Of a stretch of 55,915 bases of DNA, positions 42,450-50,495 are shown piece by piece. Numbering within the stretch: the first letter of the stretch is position 1; each line of letters starts with the position of its first letter. The stretch is from Mesorhizobium neociceri (lineage in GTDB: Bacteria > Pseudomonadota > Alphaproteobacteria > Rhizobiales > Rhizobiaceae), in assembly GCF_013520985.1 (NCBI RefSeq), contig NZ_JACDTY010000031.1, positions 1 to 55,915 on the forward strand, given 5' to 3'. Made by a program: the position numbers and the translations under genes. The notes under the pieces were generated by a model, which worked only from the letters and a program-made list of their open reading frames with translations, did not search any database and was not told the origin of the DNA.

Positions 42450-42839
42450 TTAGACGCGGCGCTTCTTGCGCGGGCGGCAGCCATTGTGCGGGATCGGCGT
42501 CACATCACGGATCGAGGTGATGGTGAAGCCGGCCGCCTGCAGGGCGCGAAGCGCCGATTCACGACCGGAGCCGGGTCCGCAGACCTCGACTTCGAGCATG
42601 CGCATGCCGTGTTCCTGGGCCTTCTTGGCGACGTCTTCGGCGGCCATCTGGGCGGCGAACGGGGTCGACTTGCGAGAACCCTTGAAGCCCTGGGCACCGG
42701 CCGACGACCAGGCAATGGAATTGCCCTGCGCGTCGGTGATGGTGATCATCGTGTTGTTGAAGGTCGAATTGACGTGGGCAACGCCCGACGAGATGTTCTT
42801 GCGTTCGCGACGGCGAACACGAGCGGCTTCCTTGGCCAT
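42450..42839 (-). CDS. rpsK: 30S ribosomal protein S11
   Basis: The 129-residue product contains KNISSGVAHVNSTFNNTMITITDAQGN, GFKGSRKSTPFAAQMAAEDV and the C-terminal DVTPIPHNGCRPRKKRRV, all standard for S11 of the small-subunit platform. It follows rpsM after an unusually long 126-nt spacer that holds a repeat. Confidence 0.98.
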   Translation of the reverse strand: MAKEAARVRRRERKNISSGVAHVNSTFNNTMITITDAQGNSIAWSSAGAQGFKGSRKSTPFAAQMAAEDVAKKAQEHGMRMLEVEVCGPGSGRESALRALQAAGFTITSIRDVTPIPHNGCRPRKKRRV

Positions 42840-42896
42840 GATAGTCCTTTCAGTTGATCTCTACACCGCCGTAATGCCAGCGGCTCCACCTTTGAA

Positions 42897-42962
42897 AGCG
42901 AGTAGGAGTAGGGATTAGCGAATAGGGACCCCTACTCGCTAATTGGCTACTCGCTATTCGCT
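42897..42962. repeat. Interleaved inverted repeats in the rpsM-rpsK spacer
   Basis: AGCGAGTAGG (42897-42906) is complementary to CCTACTCGCT (42931-42940), and AGCGAATAG (42917-42925) is complementary to CTATTCGCT (42954-42962). The two pairings interlock rather than nest. The words AGCGAGTAG and AGCGAATAG are near-copies of one another, so this is a short-unit repeat array in a ribosomal operon spacer. Confidence 0.7.
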
Positions 42963-42965
42963 CAC

Positions 42966-43334
42966 TTACTTCTTCTTGCCGGCGATCGACTTGGCCGGGC
43001 CCTTGCGGGTGCGTGCATTGGTGTGCGTGCGCTGGCCGCGAACCGGCAGCGAGCGGCGGTGACGCAGGCCGCGGTAGCAGCCGAGGTCCATGAGACGCTT
43101 GATGTTCATCGACACTTCGCGGCGCAGGTCGCCTTCGACCTGGTAATCGCGGTCGATGGTCTCGCGGATCTGCAGCACTTCCGCGTCGGTCAACTGGTTG
43201 ACGCGGCGCTCGGCCGGGATGCCGACCTTGTCGACGATCTCCTGGGCGAACTTCTTGCCAATGCCGTGAATGTACTGAAGCGCAATAACGACGCGCTTGT
43301 TGGTCGGAATGTTGACGCCGGCTATACGAGCCAT
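42966..43334 (-). CDS. rpsM: 30S ribosomal protein S13
   Basis: The 122-residue product begins MARIAGVNIPTNKRVVIALQYIHGIG and ends with YRGLRHRRSLPVRGQRTHTNARTRKGPAKSIAGKKK, the S13 pattern with its basic tail contacting tRNA and 16S rRNA. The start is set by homology; a 30-nt extension in frame is not conserved. It follows adk across a 207-nt spacer. Confidence 0.98.
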   Translation of the reverse strand: MARIAGVNIPTNKRVVIALQYIHGIGKKFAQEIVDKVGIPAERRVNQLTDAEVLQIRETIDRDYQVEGDLRREVSMNIKRLMDLGCYRGLRHRRSLPVRGQRTHTNARTRKGPAKSIAGKKK

Positions 43335-43352
43335 ATTCTTCTCTTCTCCATG

Positions 43353-43424
43353 TGGGCCGGCCAACCTTCAAAAGGCATGCCCGGCGCTGTTCAAATTACC
43401 CCGCGTCCGGTGGAGGCCGGCCCA
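43353..43424. repeat. 10-bp inverted repeat in the adk-rpsM spacer
   Basis: TGGGCCGGCC (43353-43362) and GGCCGGCCCA (43415-43424) are perfect inverted copies 52 nt apart and nearly extend outward with CAT/ATG. An RNA from this spacer could form a long stem-loop between adk and rpsM. The remaining sequence of the spacer holds no gene. Confidence 0.6.
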
Positions 43425-43541
43425 TGCGGGAGTTTCCTAGTTTCAATGCAGCTGCCTTGCCCTTGCGGACAAGCAAGCCTCATGCCTGATAGGAAGACGG
43501 GCCGCCATAACCCAGAGAACCGTTCCAGTCAAGCTCAATCT

Positions 43542-44150
43542 TTACTTTGCCGTAACGGTCTCCCGCGTCACCGCGGCGAGCAGCGCTTCGATCTCCGCTG
43601 TCACAGTGTCAATGCCGGCCATGCCGTCGACACTCCTAAGCAAGCGTTTAGCGTAGTAATAGCCGATCAGCGGCGCGGTCTTCTTGTAATATTCCCGCAG
43701 GCGCTCTTCGAACACCACCGGATTGTCGTCCTTGCGCACCGGCTGGCCGGCTGCCTTGGCGTCTTCGGCGCGCTTGACGATGCGGCCGACCAGCGCCTTG
43801 TCGTCGACGACGAACTCGACCACGGCATCGAGACCAATGCCGCGCTCGGCAAGCATCGATTCAACCGCATCGGCTTGCACCAGCGTGCGCGGATAGCCGT
43901 CGAGGATGAAACCGTTGGCGCAATCGGGTTGGTCGATACGCTCGGCCACGATGGCATTGACGATGGCGTCGGAGACCAGCTCGCCGGCGTCCATCACGGC
44001 TTTGGCGCGTTTGCCGACTTCGGTGCCGGCCTGCACAGCGGCCCGCAGCATGTCACCCGTCGACAGCTGAGGTATGCCGTGTCTGTCTACCAGTCTTTGT
44101 GCTTGCGTCCCCTTGCCCGCTCCTGGCGGCCCAAGCAATATCAATCTCAT
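43542..44150 (-). CDS. adk: Adenylate kinase
   Basis: Adk interconverts ATP + AMP and 2 ADP. The 202-residue product has the P-loop LLGPPGAGKGTQAQRL, STGDMLRAAV, ILDGYPRTLVQADA and the short LID form (no zinc-type LID; RIVKRAEDAKAAGQPVRKDDN). Its ATG overlaps the secY stop by 4 nt (ATGA). It is standard to find adk after secY. Confidence 0.97.
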   Translation of the reverse strand: MRLILLGPPGAGKGTQAQRLVDRHGIPQLSTGDMLRAAVQAGTEVGKRAKAVMDAGELVSDAIVNAIVAERIDQPDCANGFILDGYPRTLVQADAVESMLAERGIGLDAVVEFVVDDKALVGRIVKRAEDAKAAGQPVRKDDNPVVFEERLREYYKKTAPLIGYYYAKRLLRSVDGMAGIDTVTAEIEALLAAVTRETVTAK

Positions 44151-45487
44151 CTGGCCTTCTTCCCCCCGCGCAACTTCGACTTCTTGATCAGGCCCTCATA
44201 CTGGTGCGCGATCAGGTGACCCTGAATCTGCGCCACCGTATCGAGGGTTACACTGACCACGATCAGAAGCGATGTGCCACCGAGGTAGAATGGTACGCCA
44301 GTCGCCGAAATCAGGAATTCGGGCAGCAGACACACCAGCACCAGATAGATGGCGCCGACGACGGTGATGCGCGTCAGGACATAGTCGATGTAATCGGCGG
44401 TGCGCTCGCCCGGGCGATAGCCGGGGATGAAGCCGGAATGCTTCTTGAGCTGGTCGGCGGTGTCCTTCGGATTGAACACGATGGCCGTATAGAAGAAGGC
44501 GAAGAACACGATCATCGCCGCATAGAACAGCATGTAGAGCGGCTGGCCGTGGCCGAGCGAGGCGAGCACCGTGCTTGCCCAGGCCGGCAGGTTCGTCGAC
44601 TGCGAGAAGCCGGCGACCGTTGCCGGCAGCAACAGCAGCGACGAGGCGAAGATCGGCGGAATGACGCCCGACGTGTTGAGCTTCAGCGGCAGATGCGAGG
44701 TGTCGCCCTGGAACATGCGGTTGCCGACCTGGCGCTTCGGATACTGGATCAGCAGGCGGCGCTGCGCGCGCTCGAAGAACACGATCAACGCGATGACGAT
44801 GATGGCCAGCACGATGATCGCCAGAATCAGTCCGGTCGACAAGGCACCAGTGCGGCCGAGTTCCAGCGTGCCGGAAATGGCGCGTGGCAGGCCGGCGACG
44901 ATGCCGGAGAAGATGATCAGCGAAATGCCGTTGCCGATGCCGCGGGCGGTGATCTGCTCGCCCAGCCACATCAGGAACATGGTGCCGCCAACCAGCGTGA
45001 CGACGGTCGAGATGCGGAAGAACATGCCGGGATCGTTGACGATGCCGTTGCCGCCTTCGAGGCCCACCGAAATGCCGTAGGCCTGCACCAGCGCCAGCAG
45101 AACCGTGCCGTAGCGCGTATACTGGTTGATGACCTTGCGGCCCTGCTCGCCTTCTTTCTTCAGCGCTTCCAGCGACGGAATGACCGAGGTCATCAGCTGC
45201 ATGATGATGGAGGCCGAGATGTAGGGCATGATGCCGAGCGCGAAGATCGCCATGCGCTGCACGGCGCCGCCGGCAAACATGTTGAACATGCCGAGCACGC
45301 CCTTGGCTTGCGACGAGAAGGCCTGCGCGAAGGCATCGGGGTTGATGCCGGGCAGCGGGATATAGGTGCCGAGGCGATAGACAAGCAGCGCGCCGATGGT
45401 GAACCAGATTCGCTTCTTCAGGTCCTCCGCCTTGGCGAAGGCCGCAAAATTCAGATTCGAGGCTAGTTGTTCAGCAGCCGAAGCCAT
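44147..45487 (-). CDS. secY: Preprotein translocase subunit SecY
   Basis: SecY is the central channel of the Sec translocase. The 446-residue protein has ten hydrophobic helices, the early RIWFTIGALLVYRLGTYIPLPG, MPYISASIIMQLM, QYTRYGTVLLALVQAYG, RPGERTADYIDYVLTRITVVGAIYL and a basic C-terminus. It follows rplO after a long 191-nt spacer with a strong hairpin, and overlaps adk by 4 nt. Confidence 0.97.
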   Translation of the reverse strand: MASAAEQLASNLNFAAFAKAEDLKKRIWFTIGALLVYRLGTYIPLPGINPDAFAQAFSSQAKGVLGMFNMFAGGAVQRMAIFALGIMPYISASIIMQLMTSVIPSLEALKKEGEQGRKVINQYTRYGTVLLALVQAYGISVGLEGGNGIVNDPGMFFRISTVVTLVGGTMFLMWLGEQITARGIGNGISLIIFSGIVAGLPRAISGTLELGRTGALSTGLILAIIVLAIIVIALIVFFERAQRRLLIQYPKRQVGNRMFQGDTSHLPLKLNTSGVIPPIFASSLLLLPATVAGFSQSTNLPAWASTVLASLGHGQPLYMLFYAAMIVFFAFFYTAIVFNPKDTADQLKKHSGFIPGYRPGERTADYIDYVLTRITVVGAIYLVLVCLLPEFLISATGVPFYLGGTSLLIVVSVTLDTVAQIQGHLIAHQYEGLIKKSKLRGGKKAR

Positions 45488-45580
45488 GCCTGATTCTCCG
45501 CTTGGTCACGCTCGATGCCCGCAGCTCAGGCGGCGCGTTTCACCGAAGCTCACGAGATAAGCTCCGGGCTCTCAACATGC

Positions 45581-45606
45581 AAGCGGCCGCGTTGACGCGG
45601 CCGCTT
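45581..45606. other. Perfect 11-bp hairpin in the rplO-secY spacer
   Basis: AAGCGGCCGCG (45581-45591), loop TTGA, CGCGGCCGCTT (45596-45606). There is no T-tract on the minus strand, so it is not a standard terminator; it may be an RNA processing, attenuation or stability element between rplO and secY. Confidence 0.65.
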
Positions 45607-45678
45607 AATTGATTGGATCAAAGCGCGATCGTGAGCAAAAACGGATACCGTTCTTGTCGATCGCCCTTCAAATTGCCG

Positions 45679-46152
45679 TTACTCGGCAGCTGCCGCTTCC
45701 GGCAGCTTGACCGAACCACCGGCCTTTTCGATCTTCTCGATCGCAGCCTTGGAGGCGCCGGCGACGTCGAAGGCAAGCTTTGCCTTGAGCTCGCCGTCGG
45801 AGAGGATGCGCACGCCGTCCTTGACGCGGCGGATGACGCCGGCGGCAACGAGTGCCTCGGCCGTCACGGTCGCCTTGGCGTCGAGCTTCTTTGCATCGAG
45901 CGCGGTCTGGATACGGGCCAGCGACACGACGACAAAGCTCTTGGCGAAGATGTTGTTGAAGCCACGCTTCGGCAGACGCCGGTAGAGCGGCATCTGGCCA
46001 CCCTCGAAGCCGTTGATGGCGACGCCGGAGCGCGCCTTCTGGCCCTTGACGCCGCGACCGCCGGTCTTGCCCGAGCCGGAGCCGATGCCACGGCCGAGAC
46101 GCTTCTTGGAGTGCGTCGCGCCGTCCTTGTCACGCAGATCGTTGAGTTTCAT
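45679..46152 (-). CDS. rplO: 50S ribosomal protein L15
   Basis: The 157-residue product has MKLNDLRDKDGATHSKKRLGRGIGSGSGKTGGRGVKGQKARSG trimmed to the usual L15 N-terminus (glycine/arginine-rich) and GFEGGQMPLYRRLPKRGF. The C-terminal half is longer than in E. coli L15. It follows rpmD by 22 nt. Confidence 0.97.
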   Translation of the reverse strand: MKLNDLRDKDGATHSKKRLGRGIGSGSGKTGGRGVKGQKARSGVAINGFEGGQMPLYRRLPKRGFNNIFAKSFVVVSLARIQTALDAKKLDAKATVTAEALVAAGVIRRVKDGVRILSDGELKAKLAFDVAGASKAAIEKIEKAGGSVKLPEAAAAE

Positions 46153-46174
46153 CTGGGTTCTCCTGCGCTTTTGC

Positions 46175-46372
46175 TCAGCCCTCGTCCACGACGCGGACGA
46201 GATGCTGGACGGCAGCGATCATGCCGCGCACCGAGGGAGTGTCCTCCAGCGTGCGCTGCTTGTGCATCTTGTTGAGGCCGAGGCCGACCAGCGTCGCGCG
46301 CTGTTCCTTCGGGCGGCGGATCGGCGAACCGATCTGCTCAACGGTGATGGTCTTGGTTGCTTTCTTGGCCAT
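46175..46372 (-). CDS. rpmD: 50S ribosomal protein L30
   Basis: The 65-residue product starts MAKKATKTITVEQIGSPIRR and has KEQRATLVGLGLNKMHKQRTLEDTPSVRGMIAAV, typical of bacterial L30. An ATG 6 nt upstream is a possible alternative start. Situated between rpsE and rplO. Confidence 0.96.
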   Translation of the reverse strand: MAKKATKTITVEQIGSPIRRPKEQRATLVGLGLNKMHKQRTLEDTPSVRGMIAAVQHLVRVVDEG

Positions 46373-46396
46373 GGTCAAAATCCCTGGTCAGATCGA

Positions 46397-46960
46397 CTAT
46401 TCTTCAGCCGCAACGGCGGTGCCGCGGCGGGCCTGAAGGGTCGAATACTTGATGCCGCGCGCAGCAGCCACATCCTTGGGATGCATCTGGCTCTTCAGCG
46501 CGTCGAACGTGGCGCGGACCATGTTGTAGGGGTTCGACGAACCCATCGACTTGGCGACCACGTCATGCATGCCGAGCGTCTCGAAGACAGCGCGCATCGG
46601 GCCGCCGGCGATGATGCCGGTACCCTGCTTGGCGGCGCGCAGCAGCACGCGTCCAGCACCCCAGCGTCCTTCGACGTCGTGGTGCAGCGTACGGCCCGAG
46701 CGCAGCGGCACGAAGATCATGTCGCGCTTGGCCGATTCGGTTGCCTTGCGGATGGCTTCCGGCACTTCGCGCGCCTTGCCGTGACCGAAGCCAACGCGGC
46801 CCTTCTGGTCGCCGACGACGACGAGTGCTGCAAAACCGAAGCGACGGCCGCCCTTGACGACCTTGGCGACGCGGTTGATGTGGACCAGCTTGTCCACCAT
46901 GCCGTCATCGCGCTCTTCACGATCGCGGCCGCGGCCGCCATCCCTACGTTCCTGTGCCAT
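46397..46960 (-). CDS. rpsE: 30S ribosomal protein S5
   Basis: The 187-residue product has an Arg/Gly/Asp-rich N-terminal extension (MAQERRDGGRGRDREERDDG), then VDKLVHINRVAKVVKGGRRFGFAALVVVGD, GHGKAREVPEAIRKA and GGPMRAVFETLGMHDVVAKSMGSSNPYNMVRATFDAL, all S5. The frame is open for a further 30 nt upstream, but this ATG matches family starts. The 132-nt spacer to rplR holds a repeat. Confidence 0.97.
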   Translation of the reverse strand: MAQERRDGGRGRDREERDDGMVDKLVHINRVAKVVKGGRRFGFAALVVVGDQKGRVGFGHGKAREVPEAIRKATESAKRDMIFVPLRSGRTLHHDVEGRWGAGRVLLRAAKQGTGIIAGGPMRAVFETLGMHDVVAKSMGSSNPYNMVRATFDALKSQMHPKDVAAARGIKYSTLQARRGTAVAAEE

Positions 46961-47047
46961 ATCCTGTTCCTTGTTTTTTTCCGGAAGCACGGTTGCTGAT
47001 AAGATCCGGTGCCTCTGTGGGTCACCGGGGGCGAATTATTTTCCTTT

Positions 47048-47090
47048 GCATGATCTTGTCCGAAAAGTCTGCAACTTTTCGGGATCAAGC
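47048..47090. repeat. Rhizobial palindromic repeat in the rplR-rpsE spacer
   Basis: GCATGATCTTGTCCGAAAAG, seven bases, then CTTTTCGGGATCAAGC form an imperfect inverted repeat. I recognise it as the common Mesorhizobium-type GCATGATC...CCGAAAAGT...ACTTTTCGG...GATCATGC element. It sits inside the ribosomal operon, between rplR and rpsE. Confidence 0.75.
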
Positions 47091-47092
47091 AA

Positions 47093-47452
47093 TTAGAAGC
47101 TCAGACCACCTTCACGGGCAGCCTCAGCCAGCGCCTTGACGCGGCCGTGATAGATGTACGGGCCGCGATCGAACACGACTTCCTTGACACCGGCCTTCGA
47201 GGCGCGCTCGGCGATCAGCTTGCCGATGGCGGCAGCAGCCGCGGTGTCGGCGCCGGTCTTGAGCGAACCCTTGAGGTCCTTCTCAAGCGTCGAGGCGGCG
47301 GCGATGGTGTGGCCCTTGGCGTCGTCGATGACCTGCACGTAGATGTTCTTCGACGTGCGGTGAACCGACAAACGCGGACGCTCGCCGGCGACCTTCTTGA
47401 TCTGGCGGCGAACGCGCTGCGAACGGCGCTGCGTGGCTTCCTTGGTACCCAT
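47093..47452 (-). CDS. rplR: 50S ribosomal protein L18
   Basis: The 119-residue product contains QRRSQRVRRQIKKVAGERPRLSVHRTSKNIYVQVIDD and the C-terminal GVKEVVFDRGPYIYHGRVKALAEAAREGGLSF. These are the 5S rRNA-binding features of L18. The MGTKEATQRR start is preferred over one 21 nt upstream. Confidence 0.97.
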   Translation of the reverse strand: MGTKEATQRRSQRVRRQIKKVAGERPRLSVHRTSKNIYVQVIDDAKGHTIAAASTLEKDLKGSLKTGADTAAAAAIGKLIAERASKAGVKEVVFDRGPYIYHGRVKALAEAAREGGLSF

Positions 47453-47539
47453 GATGGTCTTCCTTGCCTTCAAAAAACGGGGGCCGCCATATGCGGTAGG
47501 CGAAAGCGCCTCCCGCGACCGCTCCCCGCGGCGTTAAAC

Positions 47540-48073
47540 TTACTTCTTCTTGCCTTCCTTGCGGACGATCTTCTCGCCGGCATAGCGGACACCCTTGCCC
47601 TTGTAGGGCTCGGGACCGCGATACTCGCGGATCTCGGCGGCAACCTGGCCGACCTGCTGCTTGTCGATGCCGGTCACGGTGATTTCCGTCGGCTTCGGCA
47701 CAGTGATCGTGATGCCAGCCGGCGTCTCGTAGACGACGTCATGGCTGAAGCCAAGTGCCAGCTGCAGGTTCTTACCCTGAAGTGCGGCGCGATAGCCGAC
47801 GCCGGTGATCTCGAGCTTCTTCTCGAAACCGTCCTTGACGCCCTGCAGGATGTTGACGATCTGCGTGCGCGACATGCCCCACTTGGAGCGGGCGGTCTTG
47901 GTCTGGTCGCGCGGCTGGACAGCGATCTCGCTGCCTTCCATCTTAACCAGCACTTCGTCGTTCACCACGAACTTCAGCTCGCCCTTGGGGCCCTTCGCCG
48001 TCACGGTCTGGCCGTTGACGGTCGCGGTCACGCCCTGCGGCAGCGAAACGGGTTTCTTACCAATACGAGACAT
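47540..48073 (-). CDS. rplF: 50S ribosomal protein L6
   Basis: The 177-residue product starts MSRIGKKPVSLPQGVTATVNGQTVTAKGPKGEL, continues with GYRAALQGKNLQLALGFSHDV, and ends with RGPEPYKGKGVRYAGEKIVRKEGKKK, the RNA-binding C-terminal motif of L6. It lies between rpsH and rplR. Confidence 0.98.
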   Translation of the reverse strand: MSRIGKKPVSLPQGVTATVNGQTVTAKGPKGELKFVVNDEVLVKMEGSEIAVQPRDQTKTARSKWGMSRTQIVNILQGVKDGFEKKLEITGVGYRAALQGKNLQLALGFSHDVVYETPAGITITVPKPTEITVTGIDKQQVGQVAAEIREYRGPEPYKGKGVRYAGEKIVRKEGKKK

Positions 48074-48161
48074 TTTTTGTCCTCGTCACTTCTCTTGTTT
48101 CAGGTCTCTGTCTTCGGGAACGATCCGAAGACCGGATTCCACTTTGCGGTCAGCTGCCAGA

Positions 48162-48560
48162 TCAGAAGATCTGGCAGAGGATCTCGCCACCGACATTCTG
48201 TTCGCGTGCTTCGTGGTCGGCCATCACGCCCTTCGGCGTCGAAAGGATGGCGATGCCGAGGCCGTTGGCGACGTGCGGGATCGACTTGGCCGAGACGTAA
48301 ACGCGGCGGCCCGGCTTCGAGACGCGGGCGATTTCGCGCACGACCGGAGCCCCGTCGAAATACTTCAGCTCGATTTCGATCTCGGACTTGCCGTTGTCGA
48401 AGTCGGTCTGGCTGTAGTCGCGGATATAGCCTTCAGCCTTCAGCACGTCGAGGACGCGGGTACGCAGACGCGAGGCCGGCGTCGAAACGCTCGACTTCTT
48501 GCGGCCATACGCGTTGCGGATGCGGGTCAGCATATCGCCGAGAGGATCGCTCAATGACAT
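48162..48560 (-). CDS. rpsH: 30S ribosomal protein S8
   Basis: The 132-residue product begins MSLSDPLGDMLTRIRNAYGRKKSSVSTPASR and ends with AKSIPHVANGLGIAILSTPKGVMADHEAREQNVGGEILCQIF, the S8 16S-binding region. In E. coli S8 represses the spc operon by binding near rplE; whether that holds here is unknown. Confidence 0.98.
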   Translation of the reverse strand: MSLSDPLGDMLTRIRNAYGRKKSSVSTPASRLRTRVLDVLKAEGYIRDYSQTDFDNGKSEIEIELKYFDGAPVVREIARVSKPGRRVYVSAKSIPHVANGLGIAILSTPKGVMADHEAREQNVGGEILCQIF

Positions 48561-48572
48561 GTTATGTCCTCC

Positions 48573-48878
48573 TTACCAGCTCGACTTGACCAGGCCCGGG
48601 ATCTGGCCGTTATTGCCGAGATCACGGAGCGCGATGCGCGATACTTTGAGCTTGCGATAATAGGCGCGCGGACGGCCGGTAACTTCGCAGCGGTTGCGGA
48701 TGCGGATTTTGGCCGAGTTGCGCGGCAGGGCAGCAAGCTTCAGCTGAGCGCGGAAACGCTCTTCCATCGGCTTGGACTGGTCCATGATGATCGCCTTCAG
48801 GGCAGCGCGCTTGGGACCGTACTGGTCGGCAAGCTTGCGGCGCCTGTTGTTCTTCTCGACTGAGCTGGTCTTTGCCAT
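48573..48878 (-). CDS. rpsN: 30S ribosomal protein S14
   Basis: The 101-residue product has AKTSSVEKNNRRRKLADQYGPKRAALKAIIMD, RNRCEVTGRPRAYYRKLKVSRIALRDLGNNGQIPGLVKSSW. It is the zinc-free (C-minus) long form: only one cysteine (NRCEVTG) is present in place of the CxxC-CxxC motif. Confidence 0.97.
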   Translation of the reverse strand: MAKTSSVEKNNRRRKLADQYGPKRAALKAIIMDQSKPMEERFRAQLKLAALPRNSAKIRIRNRCEVTGRPRAYYRKLKVSRIALRDLGNNGQIPGLVKSSW

Positions 48879-48905
48879 TTCAGATTTTTCCTTTTCTCGC
48901 TGCCG

Positions 48906-49484
48906 TTACTGGCGGAAGGGGAAGTTGAAGGCCTTGAGCAATGCCCTGGCTTCGTCGTCCGTCTTCGCAGTCGTACAAACGATGACGTCCATGCCCCAGA
49001 TCTGATCAACCTTGTCGTAGTTGATCTCCGGGAACACGATGTGTTCCTTGATGCCCATGGCGTAGTTGCCACGGCCATCGAAGCTCTTCGGATTGAGTCC
49101 GCGGAAGTCGCGGACGCGCGGCAGTGCAATGTTCACGAGGCGGTCGAGGAACTCGTACATGCGTTCCTTGCGCAGCGTGACCTTGGCGCCGATCGGCATC
49201 TTCTCGCGGACCTTGAAGCCGGCGATCGAGTTGCGGGCGCGGGTGACGACGGCCTTCTGGCCGGCGATCATCGCCAGGTCTTCGGCCGCGATCGAAGGCT
49301 TCTTCGAGTCCGCGGTCGCTTCGCCGACGCCCATGTTCAGCACGATCTTGTCGATGCGCGGAACCTGCATCTCGTTGTCGTAGCCGAACTGCTCCTGCAA
49401 CGCCTTGCGGATGGTCTCGTTGTAGACCTGCTTGAGACGCGGCGTGTTCTTGGCAGTCGCCTGCTTGGTTTGAGCCTTAGCCAT
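48906..49484 (-). CDS. rplE: 50S ribosomal protein L5
   Basis: The 192-residue product starts MAKAQTKQATAKNTPRLKQVYNETIRKALQ and has KIVLNMGVGEATADSKK, AGFKVREKMPIGAKVTLRKERMYEFLDRLVNIALPRVRDFRGL and GIKEHIVFPEINYDKVDQIWGMDV, all L5. It overlaps the rplX end by 8 nt, so translation is probably coupled. Confidence 0.98.
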   Translation of the reverse strand: MAKAQTKQATAKNTPRLKQVYNETIRKALQEQFGYDNEMQVPRIDKIVLNMGVGEATADSKKPSIAAEDLAMIAGQKAVVTRARNSIAGFKVREKMPIGAKVTLRKERMYEFLDRLVNIALPRVRDFRGLNPKSFDGRGNYAMGIKEHIVFPEINYDKVDQIWGMDVIVCTTAKTDDEARALLKAFNFPFRQ

Positions 49485-49791
49485 TGATGACTTCTCCCGA
49501 GCGCTTGGCGACGCGCACCTTCTTGCCGTCCTTCTGGAAGATGAAGCCGACGCGGGTCGGCTTGCCATCCTTGGGGTCGGCCAGCGCGATGTTCGACAGC
49601 TGGATCGGCGCTTCCTTGGTGATGATCCCGCCCTCTTGGGACTGGGACTGCTTCTGGTGACGGCGGATCATGTTGACGCCGCGCACCAGCGCGGTGTCTT
49701 CCTTCGGCTGAACCGAGAGGACTTCGCCCGAACGGCCCTTGTCCTTGCCGGCCAGCACGACGACCTTGTCGCCTTTTCTAATCTTTTGCAT
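49477..49791 (-). CDS. rplX: 50S ribosomal protein L24
   Basis: The 104-residue product begins MQKIRKGDKVVVLAGKDKGRSGEVLSVQP (KOW motif) and has RGVNMIRRHQKQSQSQEGGI, the L24 assembly-initiator pattern. Its 3' end overlaps the rplE start. Confidence 0.97.
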   Translation of the reverse strand: MQKIRKGDKVVVLAGKDKGRSGEVLSVQPKEDTALVRGVNMIRRHQKQSQSQEGGIITKEAPIQLSNIALADPKDGKPTRVGFIFQKDGKKVRVAKRSGEVING

Positions 49792-49803
49792 TGGTCCGGC
49801 TCC

Positions 49804-50172
49804 TTACAGCACTTCAGGCGCGAGCGAGATGATCTTCATGTGGTTCTTGGCGCGGAGTTCGCGCGGAACCGGTCCGAAGATACGCGTGCCGATCGGCTCT
49901 TTCTTGTTGTCGACGAGAACGGCCGCGTTCTTGTCGAAACGGATCACGCTGCCGTCCGGGCGGCGGATGTCCTTGGCCGTGCGAACCACGACCGCCTTCA
50001 TCACATCGCCCTTCTTAACGCGGCCGCGCGGAATGGCTTCCTTGATCGACACCACGATGATGTCGCCCACGGAAGCGTATTTCCGCTTCGAGCCGCCCAG
50101 CACCTTGATGCACATGACACGACGGGCGCCGGAATTATCCGCGACGTCGAGGTTTGTTTGCATCTGAATCAT
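49804..50172 (-). CDS. rplN: 50S ribosomal protein L14
   Basis: The 122-residue product has MIQMQTNLDVADNSGARRVMCIKVLGGSKRKYASVGDIIVVSIKEAIPRGRVKKGDV and GTRIFGPVPRELRAKNHMKIISLAPEVL, the very conserved L14 sequence. It starts the spc part of the cluster. Confidence 0.98.
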   Translation of the reverse strand: MIQMQTNLDVADNSGARRVMCIKVLGGSKRKYASVGDIIVVSIKEAIPRGRVKKGDVMKAVVVRTAKDIRRPDGSVIRFDKNAAVLVDNKKEPIGTRIFGPVPRELRAKNHMKIISLAPEVL

Positions 50173-50244
50173 GACTGGCCGCCTTCTTCTCTTCTAACGG
50201 GACAGGCTCAAAGCCCCTCCCCGGTCTGTCCAAAATTCGGTTTG

Positions 50245-50484
50245 TTACGCCTGGTCCGAAGACACGACGATCCAGCGCTTGTCCTTGGAAATCGGCTTCG
50301 ATTCCTGGATGAACACCTGATCGCCGACCTTGTGGGCGTTGTTCTCGTCGTGCGCCTTGTACTTCTTGGTCATGCGCACGGTCTTCTTCATCACGGGATG
50401 CGTGAAGCGCCGTTCGACCTTGACGACTACCGTCTTCTCGTTCTTGTCGCTGACGACAGTGCCCTGCAGAATGCGCTTTGGCAT
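50245..50484 (-). CDS. rpsQ: 30S ribosomal protein S17
   Basis: The 79-residue product has MPKRILQGTVVSDKNEKTVVVKVERRFTHPVMKKTVRMTKKYKAHDENNAHKVGDQVFIQESKPISKDKRW, the OB-fold S17 pattern (abridged here by motif). It is last in the S10 part, 11 nt after rpmC. Confidence 0.97.
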   Translation of the reverse strand: MPKRILQGTVVSDKNEKTVVVKVERRFTHPVMKKTVRMTKKYKAHDENNAHKVGDQVFIQESKPISKDKRWIVVSSDQA

Positions 50485-50495
50485 GGTTTTCGTCC

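Noticed and set aside
44099..45466. Long open frame of 455 codons antisense to secY
   Set aside because: Highly charged, His/Asp/Arg-rich product with no domain; it is a shadow of secY.
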